Source: Microbulbifer marinus
GTDB taxonomy: Bacteria; Pseudomonadota; Gammaproteobacteria; Pseudomonadales; Cellvibrionaceae
Direction of reading: 5' to 3'
DNA length: 64,000 bases
Assembly (NCBI RefSeq): GCF_900107725.1
Contig: NZ_FNQO01000001.1
Span: 860,458 to 924,457, forward strand
Shown here: in pieces, positions 8,677 to 16,617 of the stretch
Position numbering within the stretch: the stretch's first letter is position 1
How the letters are laid out: the number at the start of each line of letters is the position of its first letter
Made by a program: the position numbers and the translations under genes
Notes under the pieces: model-generated
What the model was told of the DNA's origin: nothing
Database searches by the model: none
What the model saw: the letters and a program-made list of their open reading frames with translations, nothing else

Positions 8677-8997
8677 ATGGCCGTAGTAGCTGTTTGGAAA
8701 TGCGATAGAGACGGAGCAATGTTCGACAACAAGAAAGACGCCGAAGAACACGACAAGATGCTGGAACTGGCCGCCAATATCACTTCATTGATTGAGCGCC
8801 ATATCGACGGTATTTCCGAACAGGCCGGAGAAGAAATCGGCCTGCTGCTGGCCAAGCGCCGTGAGGATCTGGCCAAAGCCTGTAAGGGCAAGCCGGAAAT
8901 TCTGCTGGAAGAGAAAGAAGAAAAAGCAGAGACAGAAACGGAAACTGCGCAAGACTCTGACGACGACCGCGTCACGCCTTTTGTCGCCAACCAGTAA
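8677..8997 (+). CDS. yebG: YebG-like SOS-inducible small protein
   Basis: The protein is 106 residues. The N-terminus MAVVAVWKCDRDGAMFDNKKDAEEHDKMLE and the remaining helices, with an acidic tail, resemble YebG, a DNA-damage-inducible protein of unknown biochemical role. The start at 8677 is chosen over an in-frame ATG at 8650 because GGAGG lies 6 bases before it. The LexA box described above supports the identification independently. A terminator follows within 30 bp, so it is monocistronic. Confidence 0.8.
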   Translation: MAVVAVWKCDRDGAMFDNKKDAEEHDKMLELAANITSLIERHIDGISEQAGEEIGLLLAKRREDLAKACKGKPEILLEEKEEKAETETETAQDSDDDRVTPFVANQ

Positions 8998-9024
8998 GTT
9001 TATATTTCCATCCCTGTACTATGC

Positions 9025-9047
9025 GCCCGGCTTTGCCGGGCTTTTTT
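9025..9047 (+). terminator. Rho-independent terminator of yebG-like gene
   Basis: The perfect 7-bp stem GCCCGGC/GCCGGGC with a TTT loop (9025-9041) is followed by six T (9042-9047). It lies 27 bp after the yebG-like stop. Confidence 0.92.
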
Positions 9048-9080
9048 ATTGCTGTTTGCCACGGATGGCGAAAATACCGA

Positions 9081-9476
9081 TCAGGTAGCGCTGAAATACT
9101 TGGTGATATCGACGACCGCCAGCACCAGGATTACCGTCCAACTGATGGCCGTGCCCCAGAAGCGCCCCAGATGGTAGCCCCCCTTCCCCGCGGTTAGACC
9201 GAACGCATGCAGCAACCGTGCGAACAGGAACAGTGCACCCAGGATGTGCAACCAAAGAATACCCAGCCCGTTGAGCTCCGCGATCAGCAATAACAGCAGT
9301 GCGATGGGCATATATTCGGTGGCATTGGCATGCACCCGGATCCGGACCTCATCCAATCGATCCTTACCGCTGCCGATCCCGACTTTTTTCGAGCGGCGAA
9401 ACAGCACCACGCGCGATGCCAGCGCGATAAGGAGAATTGCACAGAGGCCTGCATAGAGTGCTGTTACTGTAGGCAT
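9081..9476 (-). CDS. MAPEG family membrane protein
   Basis: This 131-residue protein has four hydrophobic helices. It contains RIRVHANATEYMPIALLLLLIAELNG, the MAPEG motif (Arg/His...N..E.P) that binds glutathione in the eukaryotic microsomal enzymes, followed by WLHILGALFLFARLLHAFG. Bacterial members are homotrimeric membrane glutathione S-transferase-like proteins with unknown substrate. It is a single gene, facing away from the amidohydrolase operon terminator. Confidence 0.85.
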   Translation of the reverse strand: MPTVTALYAGLCAILLIALASRVVLFRRSKKVGIGSGKDRLDEVRIRVHANATEYMPIALLLLLIAELNGLGILWLHILGALFLFARLLHAFGLTAGKGGYHLGRFWGTAISWTVILVLAVVDITKYFSAT

Positions 9477-9491
9477 AAGGTATTTCCTCAG

Positions 9492-9512
9492 AAAAGCGGG
9501 CTAATGCCCGCT
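9492..9512 (-). terminator. Terminator of the amidohydrolase operon
   Basis: The 7-bp stem AGCGGGC/GCCCGCT closes a TAAT loop (9495-9512). On the minus strand it is followed by four T. It lies about 50 bp beyond the stop of the amidohydrolase gene. Confidence 0.65.
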
Positions 9513-9560
9513 GATTATTATCTGCTTGGGAACAGGCGGAGCATTGCCTGCTCTACAGGA

Positions 9561-10877
9561 TCAGTACTTGTAGCCGAATCCATGGCCCTGTTCGGGCTTG
9601 AGGTAACGGTCGCGCAGGCGTGTCGACCGGGTGACCAGCGACTGGGGCTCACCTTCGATCAGTACCTGCTCCGGATAGCTGGTGACTTCCAGGGGATCGC
9701 CACTCCATACGACGACGTCGGCCACCGCACCTGGCTTAAGGCTACCGCCCTCGAGACCGAAAATCTGCGCCACGTTGGCGCTGATCGCCTTGAGTCCATC
9801 CTCGTAAGGGAGGCCACTGGCGACGGCATTGCCGGCAGACTGACGCGACAGGTACACATTGTGAGTCGAGGCGTATTCCGGACCGCTGATCGCCACAGTG
9901 ACGCCGGCCTTGGTCAGCAGCGCCGCATTGTCCAGGCGCGCGCCAAGGCTGGAGAAGGACAGCGGCAGGTTGTTGATCGCATCGATGACCACCGGCACCT
10001 TGGCCGCGGCCAGCTGATCGGCCACCATCCAGCCCTCGGCAGCACCGGCAATCACCAGCTGCAGACTGAACTCTTTGGCCAGCTCAATCGCCCACAGAAT
10101 ATCGCTGGCGCGATCCGCGGTGACCAGCAGCGGCTGTTCACCGTCGATCAGCGGCTGCAGCGCCTCCAGATCGGCGATGCTGTGGTTCATCTCACGCCAG
10201 TCTCCGCGGCGAATCGAAGCCCGGTTGGAGCGGTATTCCCGCGCTTCCTCGAGGGCATTTTTGATTTTCGCATAGGCGCTCGCACGGCTGCCGCCGGCCA
10301 GCTGGCCACCGGCCTCGCCCAGGTACGCTTTCTGCGCGACATCCCTGGCCACCACGCTGTCGAAATCGCCGTTCAACTTGATCGCAAAGCCGCGGCCGGC
10401 AAACACTCGCTGCGGATCGCCGACACTGTCCCCCCAGAGGCTGATACCCGGGAACACCACTGCACGGGTCACACCGCCGGCGCGGTTGAATGGAATCAGC
10501 GTGGATTTCGGGTTGTACGCCGGCAGCGGGTCGAAGCTGCTGCCGATACTGTCTCCGGTCACCGCGTTGTCGTTGGTCGCGCTGGCCGCGCCAATTTCCA
10601 CCAGGCCGAGCTCGGATACCGGCGCGATCACGCCCGGCGTGACCACCTTGCCGCGCGCGTCGATCACCCGATCTGCCCTGACATTCATGTCGAGCCCTAT
10701 CTCCTGTACGCGTCCATCGACCACCAGTACATCCGCGGACTCGAAACTGCCGCGATCGGACAGGGTGTGCACCTTACCGCCCTTGATCAGTATCGTTTCC
10801 GCCTGCGCGGTGCCCGTCGCCAACCCGAATATCAGGGTGCAAATCACCAGTAGTTTTTTATTCAACAAGCCGTTCAC
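9561..10877 (-). CDS. Secreted amidohydrolase-like protein lacking metal ligands
   Basis: The 438-residue protein has an N-terminal signal peptide (MNGLLNKKLLVICTLIFGLA, cleavage near TAQA). It has the amidohydrolase architecture: a beta-sandwich start (ILIKGGKVHTLSD), a TIM barrel, and the C-terminal ending GAVADVVVWSGDPLE. The barrel position where active enzymes carry HxH after PGxID reads PGVIAPVSELG, so both first metal ligands are gone, and no Asp is seen in the usual SD(A) position. It is likely a pseudoenzyme or scaffold partner of the intact amidohydrolase encoded immediately upstream, with which it overlaps by 4 bp. Confidence 0.75.
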   Translation of the reverse strand: MNGLLNKKLLVICTLIFGLATGTAQAETILIKGGKVHTLSDRGSFESADVLVVDGRVQEIGLDMNVRADRVIDARGKVVTPGVIAPVSELGLVEIGAASATNDNAVTGDSIGSSFDPLPAYNPKSTLIPFNRAGGVTRAVVFPGISLWGDSVGDPQRVFAGRGFAIKLNGDFDSVVARDVAQKAYLGEAGGQLAGGSRASAYAKIKNALEEAREYRSNRASIRRGDWREMNHSIADLEALQPLIDGEQPLLVTADRASDILWAIELAKEFSLQLVIAGAAEGWMVADQLAAAKVPVVIDAINNLPLSFSSLGARLDNAALLTKAGVTVAISGPEYASTHNVYLSRQSAGNAVASGLPYEDGLKAISANVAQIFGLEGGSLKPGAVADVVVWSGDPLEVTSYPEQVLIEGEPQSLVTRSTRLRDRYLKPEQGHGFGYKY

Positions 10878-12289
10878 AGCCGCTCCCCCTCTGCATCGAG
10901 AATGCCCAGCTCAAAATCGCTGTGCGGTTGGCGCGCCTTGTCCGCGCGGTCATACATCAGCTCACCGTCAATAAAGACTTTGTCCGCCTTGCTATAAACG
11001 CTGAACGGATTACCGGACCAGACCACTACGTCGGCCATCTTGCCCTTCTCCAGGCTGCCGGTCTGCTCGTCGATGCCGAGCGCCTTGGCCGGATTCATGG
11101 TCATCCACACCACGGCGTCTTTTGGCTGAATATCAAAGCCGGCGCGCTGTCCCGCCGTCATCGCTTTGGCCACTTCCTCGTTCAGATGCTGGATACCCAC
11201 GGCAGAATCGGAGTGAATCATCGCGCAAGCCTCGGCCTGATCGACGATGGCGATATTCGCCTCGGTCATGTCGAAAGCTTCGTGTTTAAAGCCCCACCAG
11301 TCGGCCCACATGGCCGCGCAGACATTGTTTTCCGCCAGCAGGTCGGCCACCTTGTAGGCTTCGACAGCGTGGTGGAAAGTGGAGATCTGGAAACCGAACT
11401 CCTTGGCGATATCCATCATGATCGCCATTTCCTCGCCGCGGTAGCAGTGGTTATGCACCAGAATCTCGCCATCGAGTACACCGGCGAGGGTTTCCATCTG
11501 CAGATCGCGCTCCGGCTCGTCGCCGCCGTTGTCGCGATACTTTTCCCACTTTTCCTTGTATTCGCTGGCAGCGATCCAGGCACTGCGATAACCGGCCACA
11601 TTACCCATGCGGGTAGAGGGCGCGGTGCCCTTGCCGCCGTAAACGCGCTTCGGGTTTTCGCCGCAAGCCATCTTCAGGCCGTAGGGAGCGCCGGGGAATT
11701 TCATGTCCTGGACGCGGCGTCCTGGTACATTTTTCAGCGTCACACTGCGGCCGCCAAACAGGTTGGCGGAACCCGGCAATATCTGCAGCGTGGTCACGCC
11801 GCCCGCCAGCGCCAGCGCGAACTGCGGGTCCTGGGTCCACACCGAGTGTTCCGCCCATACCTCTGCGGTATTCGGCGCAGTCATTTCGTTGCCATCCTGG
11901 GAGGATTCAATGGCTGGCGCCGGATAATCGCCCAGGTGCGAGTGGACATCGATAATGCCCGGCGTCACCCACTTGCCCTTGCCATCGACCACCAGCGCGT
12001 CTTTCGGCGCTTTCAGGCCCTCGCCAATTTTCGCAATCTTGCCTTCTTTCAGCAGTAGATCGGTGTTTTCCAGCTGTTCGCCAGTACCGGTCAGCAGGGT
12101 GGCCCCCTGAATCAGAACCGGTTGGGACTGGGTCATGGAATAAGTGGAGGGAAAGGCGTCCTGGCGGGCGAAATCCTTGGATTTCTTGTCAGCGCCCGCC
12201 TTCTCGTCGCCCCCGCAACCGGACAGCAGTAGCGCGGTACAAAAAACGGCCGCGATACAGCGCCCGAAGGTTCGAGAATGCTGCTGCAT
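10874..12289 (-). CDS. Lipoprotein amidohydrolase (imidazolonepropionase-like family)
   Basis: The 471-residue protein has a lipobox (LLLSG|C, Cys near residue 25), so it is probably membrane-anchored and periplasmic. After a linker it has LKEGKIAKIGEGL and then PGIIDVHSHLGDY with the HxH metal pair. Further barrel ligands appear in ILVHNHCYRGEEM and STFHHAVEAY, and the C-terminal NPAKALGIDEQTGSLEKGKMADVVVWS closes the composite domain. Family members hydrolyse cyclic amides, dipeptides or nucleoside-like substrates; the actual substrate is unknown. It precedes the degenerate paralogue with a 4-bp overlap. Confidence 0.85.
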   Translation of the reverse strand: MQQHSRTFGRCIAAVFCTALLLSGCGGDEKAGADKKSKDFARQDAFPSTYSMTQSQPVLIQGATLLTGTGEQLENTDLLLKEGKIAKIGEGLKAPKDALVVDGKGKWVTPGIIDVHSHLGDYPAPAIESSQDGNEMTAPNTAEVWAEHSVWTQDPQFALALAGGVTTLQILPGSANLFGGRSVTLKNVPGRRVQDMKFPGAPYGLKMACGENPKRVYGGKGTAPSTRMGNVAGYRSAWIAASEYKEKWEKYRDNGGDEPERDLQMETLAGVLDGEILVHNHCYRGEEMAIMMDIAKEFGFQISTFHHAVEAYKVADLLAENNVCAAMWADWWGFKHEAFDMTEANIAIVDQAEACAMIHSDSAVGIQHLNEEVAKAMTAGQRAGFDIQPKDAVVWMTMNPAKALGIDEQTGSLEKGKMADVVVWSGNPFSVYSKADKVFIDGELMYDRADKARQPHSDFELGILDAEGERL

Positions 12290-12559
12290 AGTGGATCATC
12301 CAGTGTTATTAGTTATCGCGATGCATGCTAACAGGACGCTGACCTATCGCCATTACAAAATCTGCCAAAGCGCTGTTTTTTACGATAGCCGGTGATTATT
12401 TACGCAAACGTGATCAGGGCGACGGCAGAATCTGCCACTGCTCGACTATTTCCGGCGTGTAATGCCCGCGCCACCAAAATATCAGCCCCTATACTCGCAG
12501 CAGCGCCTGCAAAGGAAATAATTCAGTGGGCAGATTTGTGTCACGACATGGAGGCTGAA

Positions 12560-14743
12560 ATGCATTCAACAAGAACTGCCACTCTGCTACTGGCCTTGTG
12601 GCTCACTACTTTAGCGAACCTTTCCTTCGCAGCCCCGTTTGCCCTCCCCTTATCCAACGCGCCTCGCTTCGCACCGGACAAAGTACTGGTCAAATTCCAG
12701 CCGGGTACCGCGTCATCCGAAATAGCCGCAGCCCACAGCCAGGCCGGCGGGCGGCTACTCAAAACCATTGACGCGATCGGTGTACAGGTGGTGGGAGTGC
12801 CCGCGGGCACGGTGCCGGACAAAGTCGCCCTGTACCGGCGCAATCCCAACGTGGCCTACGTTGAACCCGACTACTACCGCCTGATGGTGGTGCCAAAGGA
12901 GGAGCCCGGCCCCACCCCTGCCGGAGGCAGTGACTATTTCACCGAGCAGTGGTACCTGAACAATACCGGCCAGCAGCATACCAAAGTGGTATACGACATC
13001 TTCGGGACGCCGTCGCTGGAAACTACACAAGGCACTAGCGGCGCGGATATCAACGGGCCGGAAGCCTGGGACATCGCCAAGGGGCTTGCCGCCAGTAACG
13101 GCGCCGATAACAGCGCTCCCAAGATTGCGGTTCTGGACAGCGGCGTGGACTGCGGCACCGTGGAACTGCAGAGCAAGTGTATAGAGCAGATGAATTTTGT
13201 CGGCCTGAATCCGGGCTTTTTTGGTCTCGACCCCTGCTCCGACACCAACCCTGCCTGCGACAATTTCGGCCACGGCACCTTTGTCGCGTCAGAGGCCGCC
13301 GCCGCTACCGATAACGGCGAAGGGATCGCCGGTGTAGGCTGGAACACCCGTGTGGGTGCCTACAAAGTCTGTTATATGGAACTTGTCACCGACGGCATCA
13401 ATGTCTTTCAGGTGGGGTTGTGCCCGCTGTCCGCGTCGGCGGAAGCCATCACCGTGGCCGCAACTGACCAGCACGACGCTCAGGGCCAGCTGGTACGCAG
13501 CCAGTACCACATCATCACCATGAGCTACGGCAGCGACCTGATAGAAGAGGACGGAACCCTATTGCCGTCAAGCCCGCCAAATACAGAGTGCGATGCGGTG
13601 CTGTATGCCTGGAATCGCGGCACTTTACTAGTCGCCGGCGCGGGCAACAATGGCGATACCAGCCGCTTCTACCCGGCGGCCTGTACCGATGCGCCGGCTA
13701 CTGGCGATGGCCAGTCCACTGTGATGGCCGTGGCGGCTTCCGACCACAATGACAACCGCGCGTCCTTCTCCACCTACAGCCTGGACGGGGACGACTGGGT
13801 ATCGCTGTCGGCACCGGGCGAGTCGATTCTGGGAGTACTACCGGATGCCCAGTGCAGTCTGGCCGCCGGCACCGACACCTGTGTCAACTGGTGGGATGGA
13901 ACCTCGATGGCAACGCCACTGGTCGCCGGCGCCGCATCTCTGGTGTGGTCACAGCTGTACCAAAATGGCGTCGACGGCTTGCCGGCCCCTGCTAGCTGCA
14001 CCGTCGATGGCATACCCTGTAACCGGGTCGTACGCAATCGCCTGGAGACGAGCGCCGACAAGGTTGGCGCCAGCGGCGCCGACATGACCCAGTGGACGCG
14101 CCATGGGCGCCTCAATGTCGCCGCGGCCCTTAGCAGTCAGCCGGCAATTAGCCACCTGCTGAGTGTCGGCACGGCTGGCGACGGCAGTGGTGCAGTGGCC
14201 AGCGGCGCCGGGGGCATCGACTGTGGATCGGACTGCACAGAGTCCTACCCAGAGCTGACGTCGGTGTCTCTGACCGCGTCGGCGGATGTGGATTCTTCTT
14301 TTGTCGGCTGGTCGGGGGACTGCAGCGGAACCGCTGACACTGTTTCGGTAACCATGGACAGCGACAAGAACTGCGTGGCAACTTTCGATCAGAACCCGGC
14401 GGCCGACTCACCGCCAACGGCAGCCTTCACCTTCTCCTGTAGCGCCCTGCAGTGCGATTTCGACGGCAATTCGAGCAGCGATGACGACGCAGTAGTGAGT
14501 TTCGAATGGAATTTCGGCGATGGCACGCCTACCGCAACAGGCGCCCGCGTATCCTACACATTCGGTACAGCCGGCAGCTATCCGGTCACGCTGACGGTAA
14601 CCGATTCCAGCAACCAGAGCGACGATGTTGCGACCACCATCCAGATCAAAAGCAAGGGCAAAACCAAGGGCGGCAGCGGCAATGACAGTGACGGCGATGG
14701 CAACTCATGCCCCCGAGGAAAAGCAGCGCAGGGCAAATGCTGA
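12560..14743 (+). CDS. Secreted S8 subtilisin-like serine protease with PKD domain
   Basis: The start at 12560 is chosen because GGAGG lies 5 bases before it and it gives a signal peptide (TATLLLALWLTTLANLSFA); 727 residues. The order of parts is: an inhibitor-I9-like propeptide (KVLVKFQPGT...NPNVAYVEPDY, about 37-105), then the catalytic S8 domain with Asp193 (IAVLDSGVD), His238 (FGHGTFVAS) and Ser449 (GTSMATPLVAG). A short cysteine-bearing InlB-B-type repeat follows (about 545-610), then a PKD domain (EWNFGDGTP...YTFGTAGSYPVTLTV, about 620-690) and a charged, glycine/serine-rich tail. It probably acts as an exported, calcium-stabilised protease on polymeric substrates. Confidence 0.9.
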   Translation: MHSTRTATLLLALWLTTLANLSFAAPFALPLSNAPRFAPDKVLVKFQPGTASSEIAAAHSQAGGRLLKTIDAIGVQVVGVPAGTVPDKVALYRRNPNVAYVEPDYYRLMVVPKEEPGPTPAGGSDYFTEQWYLNNTGQQHTKVVYDIFGTPSLETTQGTSGADINGPEAWDIAKGLAASNGADNSAPKIAVLDSGVDCGTVELQSKCIEQMNFVGLNPGFFGLDPCSDTNPACDNFGHGTFVASEAAAATDNGEGIAGVGWNTRVGAYKVCYMELVTDGINVFQVGLCPLSASAEAITVAATDQHDAQGQLVRSQYHIITMSYGSDLIEEDGTLLPSSPPNTECDAVLYAWNRGTLLVAGAGNNGDTSRFYPAACTDAPATGDGQSTVMAVAASDHNDNRASFSTYSLDGDDWVSLSAPGESILGVLPDAQCSLAAGTDTCVNWWDGTSMATPLVAGAASLVWSQLYQNGVDGLPAPASCTVDGIPCNRVVRNRLETSADKVGASGADMTQWTRHGRLNVAAALSSQPAISHLLSVGTAGDGSGAVASGAGGIDCGSDCTESYPELTSVSLTASADVDSSFVGWSGDCSGTADTVSVTMDSDKNCVATFDQNPAADSPPTAAFTFSCSALQCDFDGNSSSDDDAVVSFEWNFGDGTPTATGARVSYTFGTAGSYPVTLTVTDSSNQSDDVATTIQIKSKGKTKGGSGNDSDGDGNSCPRGKAAQGKC

Positions 14744-14792
14744 TCGCCCGTCGATCGCAAAGAGAGCATTCGTTAAATCGCCGGAAAGCCGG

Positions 14793-15101
14793 CTAACCGG
14801 GCTGCCGGCGGCGATTCGATGCTCTCTTGCGAGCATCGCCGCCGGCGAGGGCGGTATGGCCGTCGGACGCAGACAAGCGCGCAAAAAAACTTTCCAAATC
14901 GTTGAGACAACCTAAAGCTTCCAGCAGCTGTACCAGCGCCATCAGGTTACAACCGCGGCCATTCTCCAGGCGCTTCAGGGTACTGAGACCCACGCCGGAT
15001 TCGTTGGCAAGGGTTTCCTGGGAAACATTGCGGGCAAGGCGCAAGCGGCGGAAGTGATCGCCCAGTTGCTCCAGCACTTTTTGTGGCTCGGTCGACTCCA
15101 T
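14793..15101 (-). CDS. XRE-family helix-turn-helix regulator
   Basis: This 102-residue protein has a single cro/C1-type HTH: LRLARNVSQETLANESGVGLSTLKRLENGRGCNLMALVQLLEALG. The tail is short and basic. No toxin partner or HipA-like gene is adjacent, so its targets are unknown. Its 3' end lies within a long imperfect inverted repeat (arms AAGAGAGCAT at 14760-14769 and ATGCTCTCTT at 14819-14828) shared with the convergent protease gene. Confidence 0.85.
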   Translation of the reverse strand: MESTEPQKVLEQLGDHFRRLRLARNVSQETLANESGVGLSTLKRLENGRGCNLMALVQLLEALGCLNDLESFFARLSASDGHTALAGGDARKRASNRRRQPG

Positions 15102-15380
15102 ACTCAGCCTGTTCCTGCATGCATGAACGAAAATTATAAATCGATTCCTAACGCGTAAGCATGTCGAAGCTGTTCGGGAAAAGTGAGACTTGGCGGAATG
15201 TCATTCATAGTCGGCCGCTGCGTTTTCTCCGACGATAAAACACCCAAACCAAAAGACACCGGGACGCACGTGCGGCGGCTGGCCAGGCTGGCAGCGGCGC
15301 CCTGCCCTCACGATGAGACGAGTATCAACGGCAACAGGGAGTCGTTGCCGGCAGAATGTGGGAGAGTAGGATTGAACTGT

Positions 15381-15698
15381 TCAGTAGTGGAACAGTTTTA
15401 TGATCGGCTCGCCATTATCGCACTCACCGACCACTTCCGGCTCGGAGATCTTCGAGCCCGCCTGCAGAATCTTGTCGTTGGGATAGCTGATAAAGCAGGC
15501 GTACCTGAAATTCACCGCCCAGTTGCAGTACAGGCGGCCGTCATCTTCCTCGTAGAAGCGCAGCTGACAGAAACTCAGGTAGGGGCTCTGCCCGCCTTCC
15601 GCTTCCGGACCGACATTAATGGTGGTCTCCCCGTAGCAAGTAACGGATAGAAGCAGGCCAAACGCGAGTAACCACCGCCACATAACCTCACCCGCCAT
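15381..15698 (-). CDS. Small secreted cysteine-containing protein, unknown function
   Basis: This 105-residue protein has a signal peptide (WRWLLAFGLLLSVTCYG) and a cysteine-containing mature part (CQLRFYEE, YCNWAV, ACFISYP, GECDNG), suggesting disulfides in the periplasm or outside the cell. The start at 15698 has GGAG 12 bases upstream; an in-frame ATG at 15683 is an alternative. I do not recognise the family. The next gene upstream on the same strand is a secreted nuclease, 78 bp away. Confidence 0.5.
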   Translation of the reverse strand: MAGEVMWRWLLAFGLLLSVTCYGETTINVGPEAEGGQSPYLSFCQLRFYEEDDGRLYCNWAVNFRYACFISYPNDKILQAGSKISEPEVVGECDNGEPIIKLFHY

Positions 15699-15775
15699 CT
15701 GTGTATCTGACTCCAGATAAGCGTAGCAGCCGCCGGCGCGCTTTTCCTCCTGACCGGATGGGCTGTCACAGCGCC

Positions 15776-16327
15776 TCAGCGCCCGGCGGCCAGCGTGCTC
15801 AAGCTGTCGGACTCGGCCAGGGTCAACTGCAGGTCATATTTCTGCACTATCGCCATAAAGCGCTGTACATAAACCGTGGCCACCGGCGCGTAGGGGGGCA
15901 TCCACTCGTCCGGGCCCTTGTCTCCCTTGCTCTGGTTGCGGCCATCGTCCACCAGCCACAGGTTGTCCGGATCCTCGGCAAAGCGGCGCTTGCGCTCACG
16001 GCTCCAGTGGGCACCGCCGTGATCGTGGGCCCACTTCAGCGGCACTATATGCTCCACATCCAGATCAGACGCCTTGAAATAGAAATTGCCGGTATAGGGA
16101 TCCAGCCACAGTCCGGTCGCGACCTTGCAGTTGTCGCTGCGGGTATAGGTGACCGGAGCCAGGGAATAGCGGATCAGCAGCTCGTGCCGGGTGTCCTGGC
16201 AATCGCGGTCGAAATCCGACCAGCGCGGCAGCCACTCCGCCCGCTCGTAGGAAGCCGCCACGACCGGTACACCGGCGAGCAGGGAGAACAACAGTACAGC
16301 GTGAAAAGAAATTGATCGAATACACAT
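15776..16327 (-). CDS. Secreted HNH endonuclease (DUF1524/GmrSD C-terminal type)
   Basis: The ATG at 16327 is preferred over a TTG at 16345; 183 residues. A signal peptide (ISFHAVLLFSLLAGVPVVA) precedes the mature protein. The catalytic core DVEHIVPLKWAHDHGG followed by NLWLVDDGRNQSKGDKGP is the His-Asn-type (HNH) motif of the DUF1524 nuclease family. Cys residues in CQDTRHELL and DNCKVATG probably form a disulfide. Export suggests use on extracellular DNA or RNA (nutrient scavenging or competition) rather than restriction. Confidence 0.8.
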   Translation of the reverse strand: MCIRSISFHAVLLFSLLAGVPVVAASYERAEWLPRWSDFDRDCQDTRHELLIRYSLAPVTYTRSDNCKVATGLWLDPYTGNFYFKASDLDVEHIVPLKWAHDHGGAHWSRERKRRFAEDPDNLWLVDDGRNQSKGDKGPDEWMPPYAPVATVYVQRFMAIVQKYDLQLTLAESDSLSTLAAGR

Positions 16328-16617
16328 ACGACGACTACCAACCAATGCTTGGCACCATCGTACATAAAATTATCCGTGCGAAATATCGATCAAGTCACTG
16401 TCGCAGCGAGCCGCGTGCAGACGGCGCCGTGGCTCTATTCTGGAGGCGGGGAAATTATTCGAAGGCGCGCTCGCGCGGCTGCAAACAGAGCAAATGTTTT
16501 TCACGTAAGCGGCGGCTGCCGCCAGTTATTCTGAAATGGCCTGTTGCCCGCCGCTGTCACGCCGGGACGGCCGCAGGTTACCACCGACGCCCGCCCCGCT
16601 CTACGCTCCGTGAACGC

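Noticed and set aside
9330-12058. Long plus-strand open frames opposite the two amidohydrolase genes
   Set aside because: They match no family and are explained by codon bias on the minus-strand genes.
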